From: an uncultured Eubacteriales bacterium | GTDB lineage: Bacteria > Bacillota_A > Clostridia > Oscillospirales > Oscillospiraceae | Length of the DNA stretch: 8,650 nucleotides | Assembly: GCA_949747935.1 (NCBI GenBank) | Contig: CATKHE010000133.1 | Location: forward strand, 1 to 8,650 | Reading direction: 5' to 3' | Part shown: piece by piece, positions 1 through 5,256 of the stretch | Numbering within the stretch: position 1 is the stretch's first letter | Layout of the letters: each line of letters begins with the position of its first letter | Program-made: the position numbers and the translations under genes | Notes under the pieces: model-generated | Databases searched by the model: none | What the model was told of the DNA's origin: nothing | Seen by the model: the letters and a program-made list of their open reading frames with translations, nothing else

Positions 1-678
1 GCCGCTGCTGGAATCGTTATATGTATAGCCGTTTGTGGTTACAATACTGACATTACCGATGTTCAGCTTCTCCACGCTGTGGGACACCGCGTCGCGGATG
101 GACTCCACCACGCCGGCGCTGAGCTGCTGGTTGCCGTCGGGGGTGATAATCACCGAGGCGCTGGACGGGGTGGCGTCGTCCTGAAGGACATACACCTTGT
201 CGGTCCCCAGCGTGATGCTCACGGTGGCGTCCCGGACGCCATCAAACTGCTTGATAATGGCGGCCAGCCGCTCCTCGGTGGCAATGCGCAGGGCCTCCTT
301 CCGCTCCCCCTCGGTGGAGAAGTTTCCTGTATTGCCGAAGTAGCTCTCATACAGGAAGCCGGAGGTCAGACGCCCTGAGGTAACCAGCTGAGTCTGAAGC
401 TGAATCTGACGGTTCGCCGGCACCAGAATGCTGTCGTTTTCTATACGGAAGTCCGTCACACTGTTCTCGTTCAAAAACTGAACGATACTGCTTGTCTCGG
501 TGGCGGTCAGGCCGGTACACAGGGTCGCGTACTCCGTCCGGTTGAGCAGCAGTGCCGCCGCTACAGCCAGCACCAGGATCACTCCCACGCAGACTCCCAG
601 CAGGATACGGGTCTTTTTATTCAGTTTTGAGAAAAAACCCTTTACCTTCTCCCAAAGGCCCTTCAATTTCGTCTGCAA
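1..678 (-). CDS. fliF: Flagellar MS-ring protein FliF, N-terminal part (runs off left edge)
   Basis: FliF forms the MS-ring in the cytoplasmic membrane, the base on which rod, switch and export gate are built. The frame is open from 678 to base 1, giving 226 residues; family members are usually 500-560 residues, so a little under half is present. I chose a TTG start at 676-678 because GGAGGG lies 7 bases upstream (686-691) and no ATG fits. Residues 1-24 are basic and 25-45 form one membrane segment (ILLGVCVGVILVL...). The stretch NRTEYATLCTGLTATET matches the start of the periplasmic ring-building region of YscJ/FliF proteins, followed by a second such domain (GRLTSGF, GVRDATVSITL, SASVIITPDG, NVSIVTTNGYTY). 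The usual L-x-GEL-x-RTI box appears changed to RIATEERLAAII. It is the last visible gene of the flgB-flgC-fliE-fliF operon, 53 bases after fliE. Identification is firm; the start codon is an inference from the ribosome binding site. Confidence 0.93.
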   Translation of the reverse strand, partial: MQTKLKGLWEKVKGFFSKLNKKTRILLGVCVGVILVLAVAAALLLNRTEYATLCTGLTATETSSIVQFLNENSVTDFRIENDSILVPANRQIQLQTQLVTSGRLTSGFLYESYFGNTGNFSTEGERKEALRIATEERLAAIIKQFDGVRDATVSITLGTDKVYVLQDDATPSSASVIITPDGNQQLSAGVVESIRDAVSHSVEKLNIGNVSIVTTNGYTYNDSSSG

Positions 679-731
679 CTTGAATCCCTCCGGCCACTTA
701 TCTTACAAACACACACAGCCCGCGCACCTCA

Positions 732-1028
732 TTACAGAGAGATGCGCATCAGCTCGTTATAGGTGTCCACCGCCTTGTTGCGCATCTCCATCAGCAGCAG
801 GGCCGCCGTGCTGGCCTTGCTGATGGCGGTAGTCACCAGCGCCGGGTTGTCAATCTGTCCGGTGGCCAACTGATACTCCAGCTCGACCTGCTCCTGGTTG
901 GTCTCGCGCACATTGTCGATGGCCTGCTGAAATACGCCGGCAAACATGGACAGCGCGGGGTTTTTCTCTGTCTCCTGAGCCGGAGTGCTCCACAGCGGCT
1001 GAATGGGCTGGATGGGGGTGAATTCCAT
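732..1028 (-). CDS. fliE: Flagellar hook-basal body protein FliE
   Basis: FliE is the small adaptor joining the MS-ring to the proximal rod and is among the first rod proteins exported. The product is 98 residues, normal for the family (about 95-110). The diagnostic part is the C-terminal helical region: NPALVTTAISKAS, then MRNKAVDTYNELMRISL, matching the family pattern of alternating small residues and a terminal RNK-x3-AY-x-E-IMR block. The N-terminus is Pro/Gln rich (FTPIQPIQPLW). Two ATGs are adjacent: AGGAGG sits 4 bases before the ATG at 1029-1031 and 7 bases before the one at 1026-1028. I prefer the second because of its spacing; the difference is one residue. A leader of about 130 bases separates it from flgC, much longer than other gaps in this operon, and appears structured (see 1098-1132). 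Confidence 0.94.
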   Translation of the reverse strand: MEFTPIQPIQPLWSTPAQETEKNPALSMFAGVFQQAIDNVRETNQEQVELEYQLATGQIDNPALVTTAISKASTAALLLMEMRNKAVDTYNELMRISL

Positions 1029-1097
1029 CATAATTCCTCCTAAAACGACCAAAAAGGCCCGATTATTTACTATCCCAAAACGCAAATCCAGGCCAGA

Positions 1098-1132
1098 CCA
1101 ACTTTCCGTCTTTTGGGCTCCTTGCCCGTTGG
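1098..1132 (-). promoter_or_regulatory. Structured leader upstream of fliE with GGA in a hairpin loop
   Basis: Read on the minus strand, CCAAC (1132-1128) can pair with GTTGG (1102-1098). Directly inside it, GGGC (1127-1124) pairs with GCCC (1118-1115) around a five-base loop AAGGA; twelve unpaired, A-rich bases lie on the 3' side. A GGA in a hairpin loop is the known core of CsrA binding sites, and the fliE ribosome binding site AGGAGG about 70 bases downstream would give a second GGA. The pairing is seen in the sequence; a role in CsrA control is speculation. Stems of four and five pairs can arise by chance. Confidence 0.3.
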
Positions 1133-1159
1133 CGAAAACTCAACCTGACCTAGACGAAT

Positions 1160-1621
1160 TTACTTCCCGATTTCCAGTCCTTTGGAAATCACACTCTTCA
1201 GCAAATTAAAGACCGTTACGTTAGCCGAGAACGCCTGACTGGCCGCCATGCCGTCAGTGATCTCCTTCACCAGGTCAACATTGGGCATCTCCACATAGCC
1301 GTCCTCGTTGGCGTCCGGGTCGTCGGGATCATACTTCAACTTGAAGTCTGAGGGGTCCTCTCCCACTGCCACCACCCGAACACCGCCCTGGGTACGGGCG
1401 GTTCTGCCGGTCATACCGTACTGAGCACGGGCCATCGCCTCCTGGAACCGGCTGCGCCGGTTCTCCGCCTCAAAGACGACCGTCTTTCTGCGGTAGGGGC
1501 CCTCGCCGTTCTCAGTTCTGGTGGTATTCATATTGACAATGTTCTCGGACACGATATCCAGCCGCAGCTGCTGAGCGGTGAAGCCGGAGCCGATCACATC
1601 AATGGTGCTGATGAATGCCAC
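1160..1621 (-). CDS. flgC: Flagellar basal-body rod protein FlgC
   Basis: FlgC is a proximal-rod subunit of the axial flagellar family, exported by the flagellar type III system. The product is 153 residues, close to the usual 135-150. The N-terminal rod motif is clear: residues 1-34 carry the heptad-like helix and SENIVNMNTTRT, followed by GPYRRKTVVFE. GGVRVVAVGEDPSDFKLKYDPDDPDANEDGYVEMPNVD matches the central FlgC signature in spaced blocks, and a C-terminal helix ends KGLEIGK. The usual MI-A-SRAYEAN near the end reads MAASQAFSAN. I chose GTG at 1619-1621 because GGAGGG lies 7 bases upstream and the protein then begins MAFISTIDVIGSG, as in relatives. An ATG at 1642 is in frame but has no ribosome binding site. 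It follows flgB by 83 bases, a gap that holds only a small GGTCT/AGACC inverted repeat (1671-1682). Confidence 0.95.
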   Translation of the reverse strand: MAFISTIDVIGSGFTAQQLRLDIVSENIVNMNTTRTENGEGPYRRKTVVFEAENRRSRFQEAMARAQYGMTGRTARTQGGVRVVAVGEDPSDFKLKYDPDDPDANEDGYVEMPNVDLVKEITDGMAASQAFSANVTVFNLLKSVISKGLEIGK

Positions 1622-1704
1622 TGCGCATCCCTCCAAACTCATTCTGTGCTGTTATTCAAAACGCCGCGGAGGTCTCAAGACCCATCCAGGACGTACTTTT
1701 ACCC

Positions 1705-2100
1705 TCACTGGCCCCGAATCAGGGTGCGCAGCAGAGACAGATTGCTGTTGATGGCGTCCATGGTGTACTGCATCTGATAGGCGTTGCGTGTGGCCTCCGT
1801 CTCCTGCTCGATCACGTTCACGCCGTTGTCGTCCATACGGGTGCTCTCATTCTCAGCGACGTGAACCACCGGCCGGGAGCGGTCGATAGCGGAGCGCACG
1901 GTGGAGGCCCGTCTGTCCGTATTTCGGACAGAGGCCCGGATACTGGCGTCCAGCGCCTCCTCAAAGGTGACATATTTTACCTTGTAGTTCGGCGTCTCCG
2001 CGTTGACGATGTTGTCGGAGATCACACTGAACTTGGTCCACTGGAAATCCATGGCCCGCTCCAGCATCAGGAGCGAATTTGAAAACAGATAACCGGCCAT
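1705..2100 (-). CDS. flgB: Flagellar basal-body rod protein FlgB
   Basis: FlgB is the most cell-proximal rod subunit, contacting FliE and FlgC. The product is 131 residues, the normal family size. The rod motif is plain: LERAMDFQWTKFSVISDNIVNAETPNYK near the N-terminus (in pieces LERAMDF, SDNIVNAETPNYK), then VTFEEALD. The C-terminal half has DDNGVNVIEQETEATRNAYQ and ends in a helix LSLLRTLIRGQ, as FlgB proteins do. The ATG at 2098-2100 is chosen because AAGGAGGA lies 8 bases upstream and the protein then starts MAGYLFSNSLLML; a longer in-frame start at 2172 would fall inside a predicted promoter -35 box. It is the first gene of the basal-body operon, downstream of two or three sigma-A-like promoters and a terminator that separates it from csrA. 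Confidence 0.96.
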   Translation of the reverse strand: MAGYLFSNSLLMLERAMDFQWTKFSVISDNIVNAETPNYKVKYVTFEEALDASIRASVRNTDRRASTVRSAIDRSRPVVHVAENESTRMDDNGVNVIEQETEATRNAYQMQYTMDAINSNLSLLRTLIRGQ

Positions 2101-2143
2101 CCGGGCTTTCCTCCTTCCAAAACAGGGGTAAAATAGCTTTTTG

Positions 2144-2172
2144 ATTCTATCACGCTTCCTGCCGAAATGCAA
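2144..2172 (-). promoter_or_regulatory. Proximal sigma-A-like promoter for flgB operon
   Basis: On the minus strand, TTGCAT (2172-2167) and TAGAAT (2149-2144) are separated by exactly 17 bases. The -10 box is preceded by TG one base away, giving an extended -10 element (TGATAGAAT) that can offset the weak -35. Transcription would start near 2137, leaving a leader of about 37 bases before flgB. No transcript evidence is available. Confidence 0.5.
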
Positions 2173-2241
2173 GAATAATCAGCAGACTTTAGCGGATTTT
2201 TCATAGGCGGTCCCGACAGGGTGGAACGCCAGTGCTTTTCT

Positions 2242-2270
2242 ATTATAGCGTATTCTTCCGCTCATTGCAA
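2242..2270 (-). promoter_or_regulatory. Middle sigma-A-like promoter for flgB operon
   Basis: On the minus strand, TTGCAA (2270-2265) and a perfect TATAAT (2247-2242) are separated by 17 bases. This is the best sigma-A match in the csrA-flgB gap. Transcription would start near 2235, giving a leader of about 135 bases that includes the proximal promoter. Confidence 0.6.
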
Positions 2271-2357
2271 GACATTGGAGAAATTATTGTCCCAAAATTT
2301 CGGTCCCGTCGCCTCCCATTCCGGCGGCGCGCGGGCCCTCTTGCGGACTTATTGAAT

Positions 2358-2386
2358 ATCATACAGCAAGCCTCCTCTGATTGCAA
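2358..2386 (-). promoter_or_regulatory. Distal sigma-A-like promoter in csrA-flgB gap
   Basis: On the minus strand, TTGCAA (2386-2381) and TATGAT (2363-2358) are 17 bases apart, the same -35 box and spacing as the middle promoter. It lies about 95 bases past the csrA terminator, where a basal-body operon promoter or a former flagellin promoter could sit. The match is four of six and five of six, so it is plausible but not certain. Confidence 0.4.
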
Positions 2387-2479
2387 TGGTAAATTCCGTT
2401 AATTCACGCCTTGGGCCGCAGGGTTTTTTTCCGATTTTGCCGGTTTCATCCTGGAATATTTTTATATTTCTTCCAGAAG

Positions 2480-2517
2480 AAAAAGGCGGCCCCGTCTCCG
2501 CCGGACATAGGGCCGCC
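2480..2517 (-). terminator. Rho-independent terminator after csrA
   Basis: On the minus strand, GGCGGCCC (2517-2510) pairs perfectly with GGGCCGCC (2492-2485) and is followed directly by five T (2484-2480) and a further CT-rich run. It starts ten bases after the csrA stop. This ends the flgM-csrA operon and separates it from the flgB operon. The 17-base loop itself can form a small GC-rich pairing. Confidence 0.85.
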
Positions 2518-2526
2518 CTCCGCATT

Positions 2527-2757
2527 TTAGTTTTTCCGCTCCTTCAGCACGCCCAGAAGTTCCAGGGGGGAGACCTCCTCGTCCGCTGCCTCCCGGTTGG
2601 TCTGAGCGGCCACCTTCAGCTCGCTGCGCAGGATGGTGACACTCCGGGGGGCCTGAATGGCCAGCCGCGCCCGGCCGGCCTCTACAGACAGGACGGTAAT
2701 CTCAATTTCGTCCCCGATAAGCAGGGATTCCCCCTCTTTCCGTTGGAGGATCAGCAT
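2527..2757 (-). CDS. csrA: Carbon storage regulator CsrA
   Basis: CsrA is a dimeric RNA-binding translational regulator. In Gram-positive flagellar systems it represses flagellin translation until it is captured by FliW. The product is 76 residues, near the B. subtilis length (74) and longer than gamma-proteobacterial CsrA (61). The fold is clear: [20 protein letters not shown], then the RNA-contact strand [12 protein letters not shown]. Leu4 and Arg44, the two residues known to contact RNA in well-studied homologues, are both present. The extra C-terminal tail (about residues 58-76, ending [10 protein letters not shown]) is where FliW contacts CsrA in Bacillus-type proteins. The start at 2755-2757 has GGGGGAGG about five bases upstream and lies inside the end of fliW: the two genes overlap by seven bases, indicating translational coupling. 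It is followed directly by a terminator; no flagellin gene follows. Confidence 0.97.
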   Translation of the reverse strand: MLILQRKEGESLLIGDEIEITVLSVEAGRARLAIQAPRSVTILRSELKVAAQTNREAADEEVSPLELLGVLKERKN

Positions 2758-3203
2758 TTTTCCTCCCCCTTCCTGCCAAATTCTGACAGAAGGTGGTGCA
2801 TATGGTAGCCGCCCTCCTCGAGAATGACCTGCATGGCCTGCCGGGTCTCGTCGTTGATCGCCACCGGGCAGCGCAGATTCACCGTGCTCTCCCCCACCGG
2901 GCTGCGCGCCACGCACAGGGTATAGAAGCACAGGTCCTCGCTGCGCGCCGCCCCCAGAGCCTTCAGCTCCGCCGGGGCAAGGGTCGGGGCGTAGTCCGGC
3001 TTCAGGGAGAAGGGATTCATGGCCACAAAGGCCAGGCCAGGCGTGACCGCGCTCTGAAAGCAGAGCAGGCTGCCTCCGCTGCCCTCGAAGGGCAGGAGGA
3101 AAAACTCCTTCTCCTCCTCAAAGCCGAACAGCCCCTCGGGAAAGCGGAGCTTATCCTCCTCTGCGCACTCTATTTCGCCAAAATATTTGGTGTTTAAACG
3201 CAT
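2751..3203 (-). CDS. fliW: Flagellar assembly factor FliW
   Basis: FliW binds flagellin and, when free, sequesters CsrA, so that flagellin synthesis follows filament secretion. The product is 150 residues, normal for the family (about 130-155). Recognisable blocks are the N-terminal beta region [20 protein letters not shown], then [41 protein letters not shown] and a final Y-x-MHHLL. The start at 3201-3203 is chosen because AGGAGG lies five bases upstream and the protein then begins [12 protein letters not shown]; the longer in-frame ATG at 3251 would fall in a hairpin and has no ribosome binding site. It overlaps csrA by seven bases and follows the DUF6470 gene by 63 bases, the order seen in B. 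subtilis (yviE-fliW-csrA). Confidence 0.96.
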   Translation of the reverse strand: MRLNTKYFGEIECAEEDKLRFPEGLFGFEEEKEFFLLPFEGSGGSLLCFQSAVTPGLAFVAMNPFSLKPDYAPTLAPAELKALGAARSEDLCFYTLCVARSPVGESTVNLRCPVAINDETRQAMQVILEEGGYHMHHLLSEFGRKGEEKC

Positions 3204-3249
3204 ATTTCCTCCTGTTTGACGATTCTCCTCCCACAGGGGGAGGAGAATC
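3204..3249 (-). promoter_or_regulatory. Perfect hairpin in fliW leader next to ribosome binding site
   Basis: Bases 3221-3232 and 3238-3249 form a perfect 12-base inverted repeat with a five-base loop. On the minus strand the 5' arm is GATTCTCCTCCC and the 3' arm GGGAGGAGAATC. The fliW ribosome binding site AGGAGG follows about eight bases after the stem. No T run follows on either strand, so it is not a standard terminator. The 5' arm contains TCCTCC, which could pair instead with the fliW ribosome binding site, and the 3' arm itself looks like a decoy site with two GGA triplets. The inverted repeat is certain; regulation of fliW is an inference. Confidence 0.55.
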
Positions 3250-3270
3250 ACAGATTTATCACAGATTTAT
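3249..3270. repeat. Tandem 11-base duplication at the end of the DUF6470 gene
   Basis: The unit CACAGATTTAT occurs twice without a gap (3249-3259 and 3260-3270). The second copy carries the TAA stop of the DUF6470 gene and the first lies between that stop and the fliW leader hairpin. This looks like a simple slippage or duplication event; no function is apparent. Confidence 0.8.
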
Positions 3271-3875
3271 ACCTTTACATCCACCGGCACATAGTTGGGG
3301 TCGGAGGAGGGCGGGACATAGATGGGCCCGCCGACATATTTAATCACCACGTCGGGCCGCTGGGTGACGGTGAGCTCAATGTCGCCGGGGGTGAACTTGA
3401 ATTCCCCCTCTCCCATCCGCCAGTCAATGTTCAGTTTGTCCATCTCATAGCGGATGTTCATCTCACCGGGGTCCCAGGTAATCTCAGGGCCCACCTTGGG
3501 CAGAAAATCAAGACCCACATTGGTCTTCACATCCTTCATCATGGCCTCCTCGGAGAACTGAGTAATCAACTCCTCCCCCACCCGGGCCTCCAGCAGGAGC
3601 TGTCCTTGTCTGGCGTAGGTGGCGGTGGCCTCATAGGCGGCCTGTCTGCCCTTCTGGGCGCCCTGCTCCAGATAGCGGGCCAAGGTGGGCGACAGGGAAT
3701 TGCGGGCCTCGAAGGTGTCCACATTCAGCTTGATGGGACGGCTCTTGATGTGCAGGCCGTTTTTCTCCCGGGTAATCTCCATCTCGGCGGTGGCCCGGGC
3801 GTACTCCAGCTTGGCGCTGGTTGTCTTCATCTCAATCTGAATCGGAACAGTGGTAATCTCAATCAGCCGTTTCAT
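3267..3875 (-). CDS. DUF6470 / YviE-family protein in flagellar operon
   Basis: The product is 202 residues. Length, composition and position between flgL and fliW match the DUF6470 (YviE) family of Gram-positive flagellar operons, whose function is not established. The N-terminus shows the family style of alternating beta stretches: ITTVPIQIEMKTTSAKLEY, then RATAEMEI. A helical middle follows (LARYLEQGAQKGRQAAYEAT), and a beta-rich C-terminal half has two W-containing strands (EITWDPGEMNIRYE, NIDWRMGEGEFKF). It ends in a Pro-rich tail (YVPPSSDPNYVPVDV). No signal peptide or membrane segment is visible. The ATG at 3873-3875 is the only plausible start, since an in-frame TAA lies shortly upstream. 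Its best ribosome binding site (GAAGGGAG) is about 14 bases away, so translation may be weak. Family assignment rests on recognition and gene order. Confidence 0.8.
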   Translation of the reverse strand: MKRLIEITTVPIQIEMKTTSAKLEYARATAEMEITREKNGLHIKSRPIKLNVDTFEARNSLSPTLARYLEQGAQKGRQAAYEATATYARQGQLLLEARVGEELITQFSEEAMMKDVKTNVGLDFLPKVGPEITWDPGEMNIRYEMDKLNIDWRMGEGEFKFTPGDIELTVTQRPDVVIKYVGGPIYVPPSSDPNYVPVDVKV

Positions 3876-3940
3876 TGCGTGGTACGCGCTCCCTTCTACA
3901 TCATCTAGGCGTCCTTACCTTATATTACACACAATCGAAT

Positions 3941-3977
3941 GGCTATCCCGCCCCCCTGAGAGGGACGGGAGACAGCC
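3941..3977 (-). other. Hairpin between flgL and the DUF6470 gene
   Basis: On the minus strand TCCCGTCCC pairs with GGGGCGGGA (one G-U pair inside), enclosed by GGCT and AGCC, beginning about 11 bases after the flgL stop. No T run follows, so it is a poor intrinsic terminator. It could cause partial termination, or mark an mRNA processing or stabilising point that lowers expression of the genes after flgL. The pairing is seen; the role is inference. Confidence 0.4.
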
Positions 3978-3988
3978 GTGGAAACGGA

Positions 3989-5242
3989 TCAATTCATAAA
4001 GTCGATCAGCGACTGGCTGAGCAGCTGGGTGCCGATCTTCAGCGCGGCGTTATAGCACATCTGGTCCCAGGAGAGCGAGGTGATGGCGTCGGCCAGGTTG
4101 ATCTGCTCCACATTCAGCACCTGCTCGTTCAGGTTGGTGACCTGGCTGGACAGCCGTTCGCCGTTGGTCTTGAGGAAGGATGCGTTAGCGTCCAGCTCCA
4201 CGTACATCTCGGTGGCGCTCTTCTGGGCGGCGTTCAGCTTATCCATCAGGCGGGAGGCCTTGGCCTCATACTCGGCATGGAAGGCGTTGATCTCCTGGGC
4301 CTCCGGGGAACTCTCATCCGCCATGATCGCCTTGATCTCGTCGGCGCTCATGTCCCGGTACTTCTCCGGCAGATACTTCTGACCGTTCTCTCCCCAGGTA
4401 TCGAACACCTTGGCCAGATCCTTCATCACCAGGGCCAGATTCTTGGGGTCGCCGTCCTTATCCACGCCGTAGTCGACGAAGTCCAGGCCGGACAGGGCGG
4501 TGTTGAAAGCGGAGCCGTTGACCAGCTTGCCGTTGACCTCGGCCAGGCCCATGCCCAGGTCGATGTTCAGCTGTTCATCCTTCATGATGTTCAGCTTGGT
4601 CAAGTCGCTCTGGTCCTTATAGTAGTCAATCCAGGCCTGCTCGTCCGGGTCGGTGGAGGAGGAGGGCATATCCTCAGGCAGATAGGTGGACGGGTCTAGG
4701 TTGCCCCAGGCGGGCTCGGCTCCGGCAGGCTTCTCCACCCCGCCGGCGTTCACATTGACGCCCCGGTAGTACAGCTTGGTGCCGTCGTCGCTCCAGCTGA
4801 AGGGGACGTTCAGCCCGTCGTTGCCGGAGAAGATGAACTGCTCGCCCACCTTCTGGTTCATGCCCTGAATCACCGAGTTGGCCGTCTCCCGCAGGACCTG
4901 AGCGAGCGCCCTCCGGCTCTCACCAGCGGTGCCGCTGGTGCCTCGGATGGCGGCCACCCGTGCGTTGGTATCGCTCAGGTCGTCAATCATTCCGCCCACA
5001 TTGGCCCATGCGGTATGGAACTTGTTATAAGCAAACTCATTATTCTCCAGCTGGTTGCCGGTCTGCCACCAGTCCCGCCGCAGGCGGAAGGCCTGGGAGG
5101 CGCTGGCCGGGTCCTCGGCATAGCTGTTGAAGTTGCGCTTGGTCTGCACCTTTTCCACGGAATCCGAGAGATGCTTGTTGGAGTTCATCAGATTGAACCG
5201 GTAGGTGTTCATCATCATGTTGGTGGTTATACGAAAGCCCAT
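3989..5242 (-). CDS. flgL: Flagellar hook-associated protein 3, FlgL
   Basis: FlgL is the second hook-filament junction protein, placed between FlgK and the flagellin filament after export with FlgN as chaperone. The product is 417 residues, well above B. subtilis FlgL (about 300). The N-terminal flagellin-like helices are clear (RITTNMMMNTYRFNLMNSNK, YAEDPASASQAF, then GEQFIFSGND around residues 133-142). The C-terminal helix region spans about residues 318-417 and ends SLIDFMN. The extra length lies in the middle (about residues 145-317), the surface-exposed domain, which is acidic and looks unlike the ends. The start has AAGGAGGT nine bases upstream, and that site overlaps the flgK stop (TAAGGAGG), so the two genes are probably coupled. 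A hairpin follows the stop. Confidence 0.95.
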   Translation of the reverse strand: MGFRITTNMMMNTYRFNLMNSNKHLSDSVEKVQTKRNFNSYAEDPASASQAFRLRRDWWQTGNQLENNEFAYNKFHTAWANVGGMIDDLSDTNARVAAIRGTSGTAGESRRALAQVLRETANSVIQGMNQKVGEQFIFSGNDGLNVPFSWSDDGTKLYYRGVNVNAGGVEKPAGAEPAWGNLDPSTYLPEDMPSSSTDPDEQAWIDYYKDQSDLTKLNIMKDEQLNIDLGMGLAEVNGKLVNGSAFNTALSGLDFVDYGVDKDGDPKNLALVMKDLAKVFDTWGENGQKYLPEKYRDMSADEIKAIMADESSPEAQEINAFHAEYEAKASRLMDKLNAAQKSATEMYVELDANASFLKTNGERLSSQVTNLNEQVLNVEQINLADAITSLSWDQMCYNAALKIGTQLLSQSLIDFMN

Positions 5243-5256
5243 CTCAGGTTACCTCC

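Larger units (their letters stand above)
2173..2479. other. Intergenic region between csrA terminator and flgB promoters
   Basis: I find no convincing gene in this stretch. It contains the middle and distal promoter candidates and a GC-rich segment (about 2320-2340) with short self-complementary runs such as GGGCCC and GCGCGC. There is also a 39-codon Arg-rich minus-strand frame (2243-2362) that I do not accept as a gene. Base composition is more AT-rich than the flanking genes apart from that segment, as expected for a regulatory region. Confidence 0.6.

Noticed and set aside
1671..1682. GGTCT-CA-AGACC inverted repeat between flgB and flgC
   Set aside because: The stem is short with almost no loop and has no T run; chance is a sufficient explanation.
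2243..2362. A 39-codon minus-strand frame with AGAGGAGG eight bases before its ATG, in the csrA-flgB gap
   Set aside because: The product is Arg-rich low-complexity sequence, its ATG lies inside the distal -10 box (so that promoter could not express it) and its stop lies inside the middle -10 box. A strong terminator lies upstream.
2440..2470. TAAA followed at about 17 bases by CCGGCAA on the minus strand, a possible sigma-28 promoter where flagellin would lie
   Set aside because: The -10 matches only its first three bases and the spacing is off; no flagellin gene follows.
2751..3251. A longer FliW starting at 3251
   Set aside because: The extra 16 residues do not fit the family, the start has no ribosome binding site and it lies in the hairpin; the ATG at 3203 has AGGAGG.
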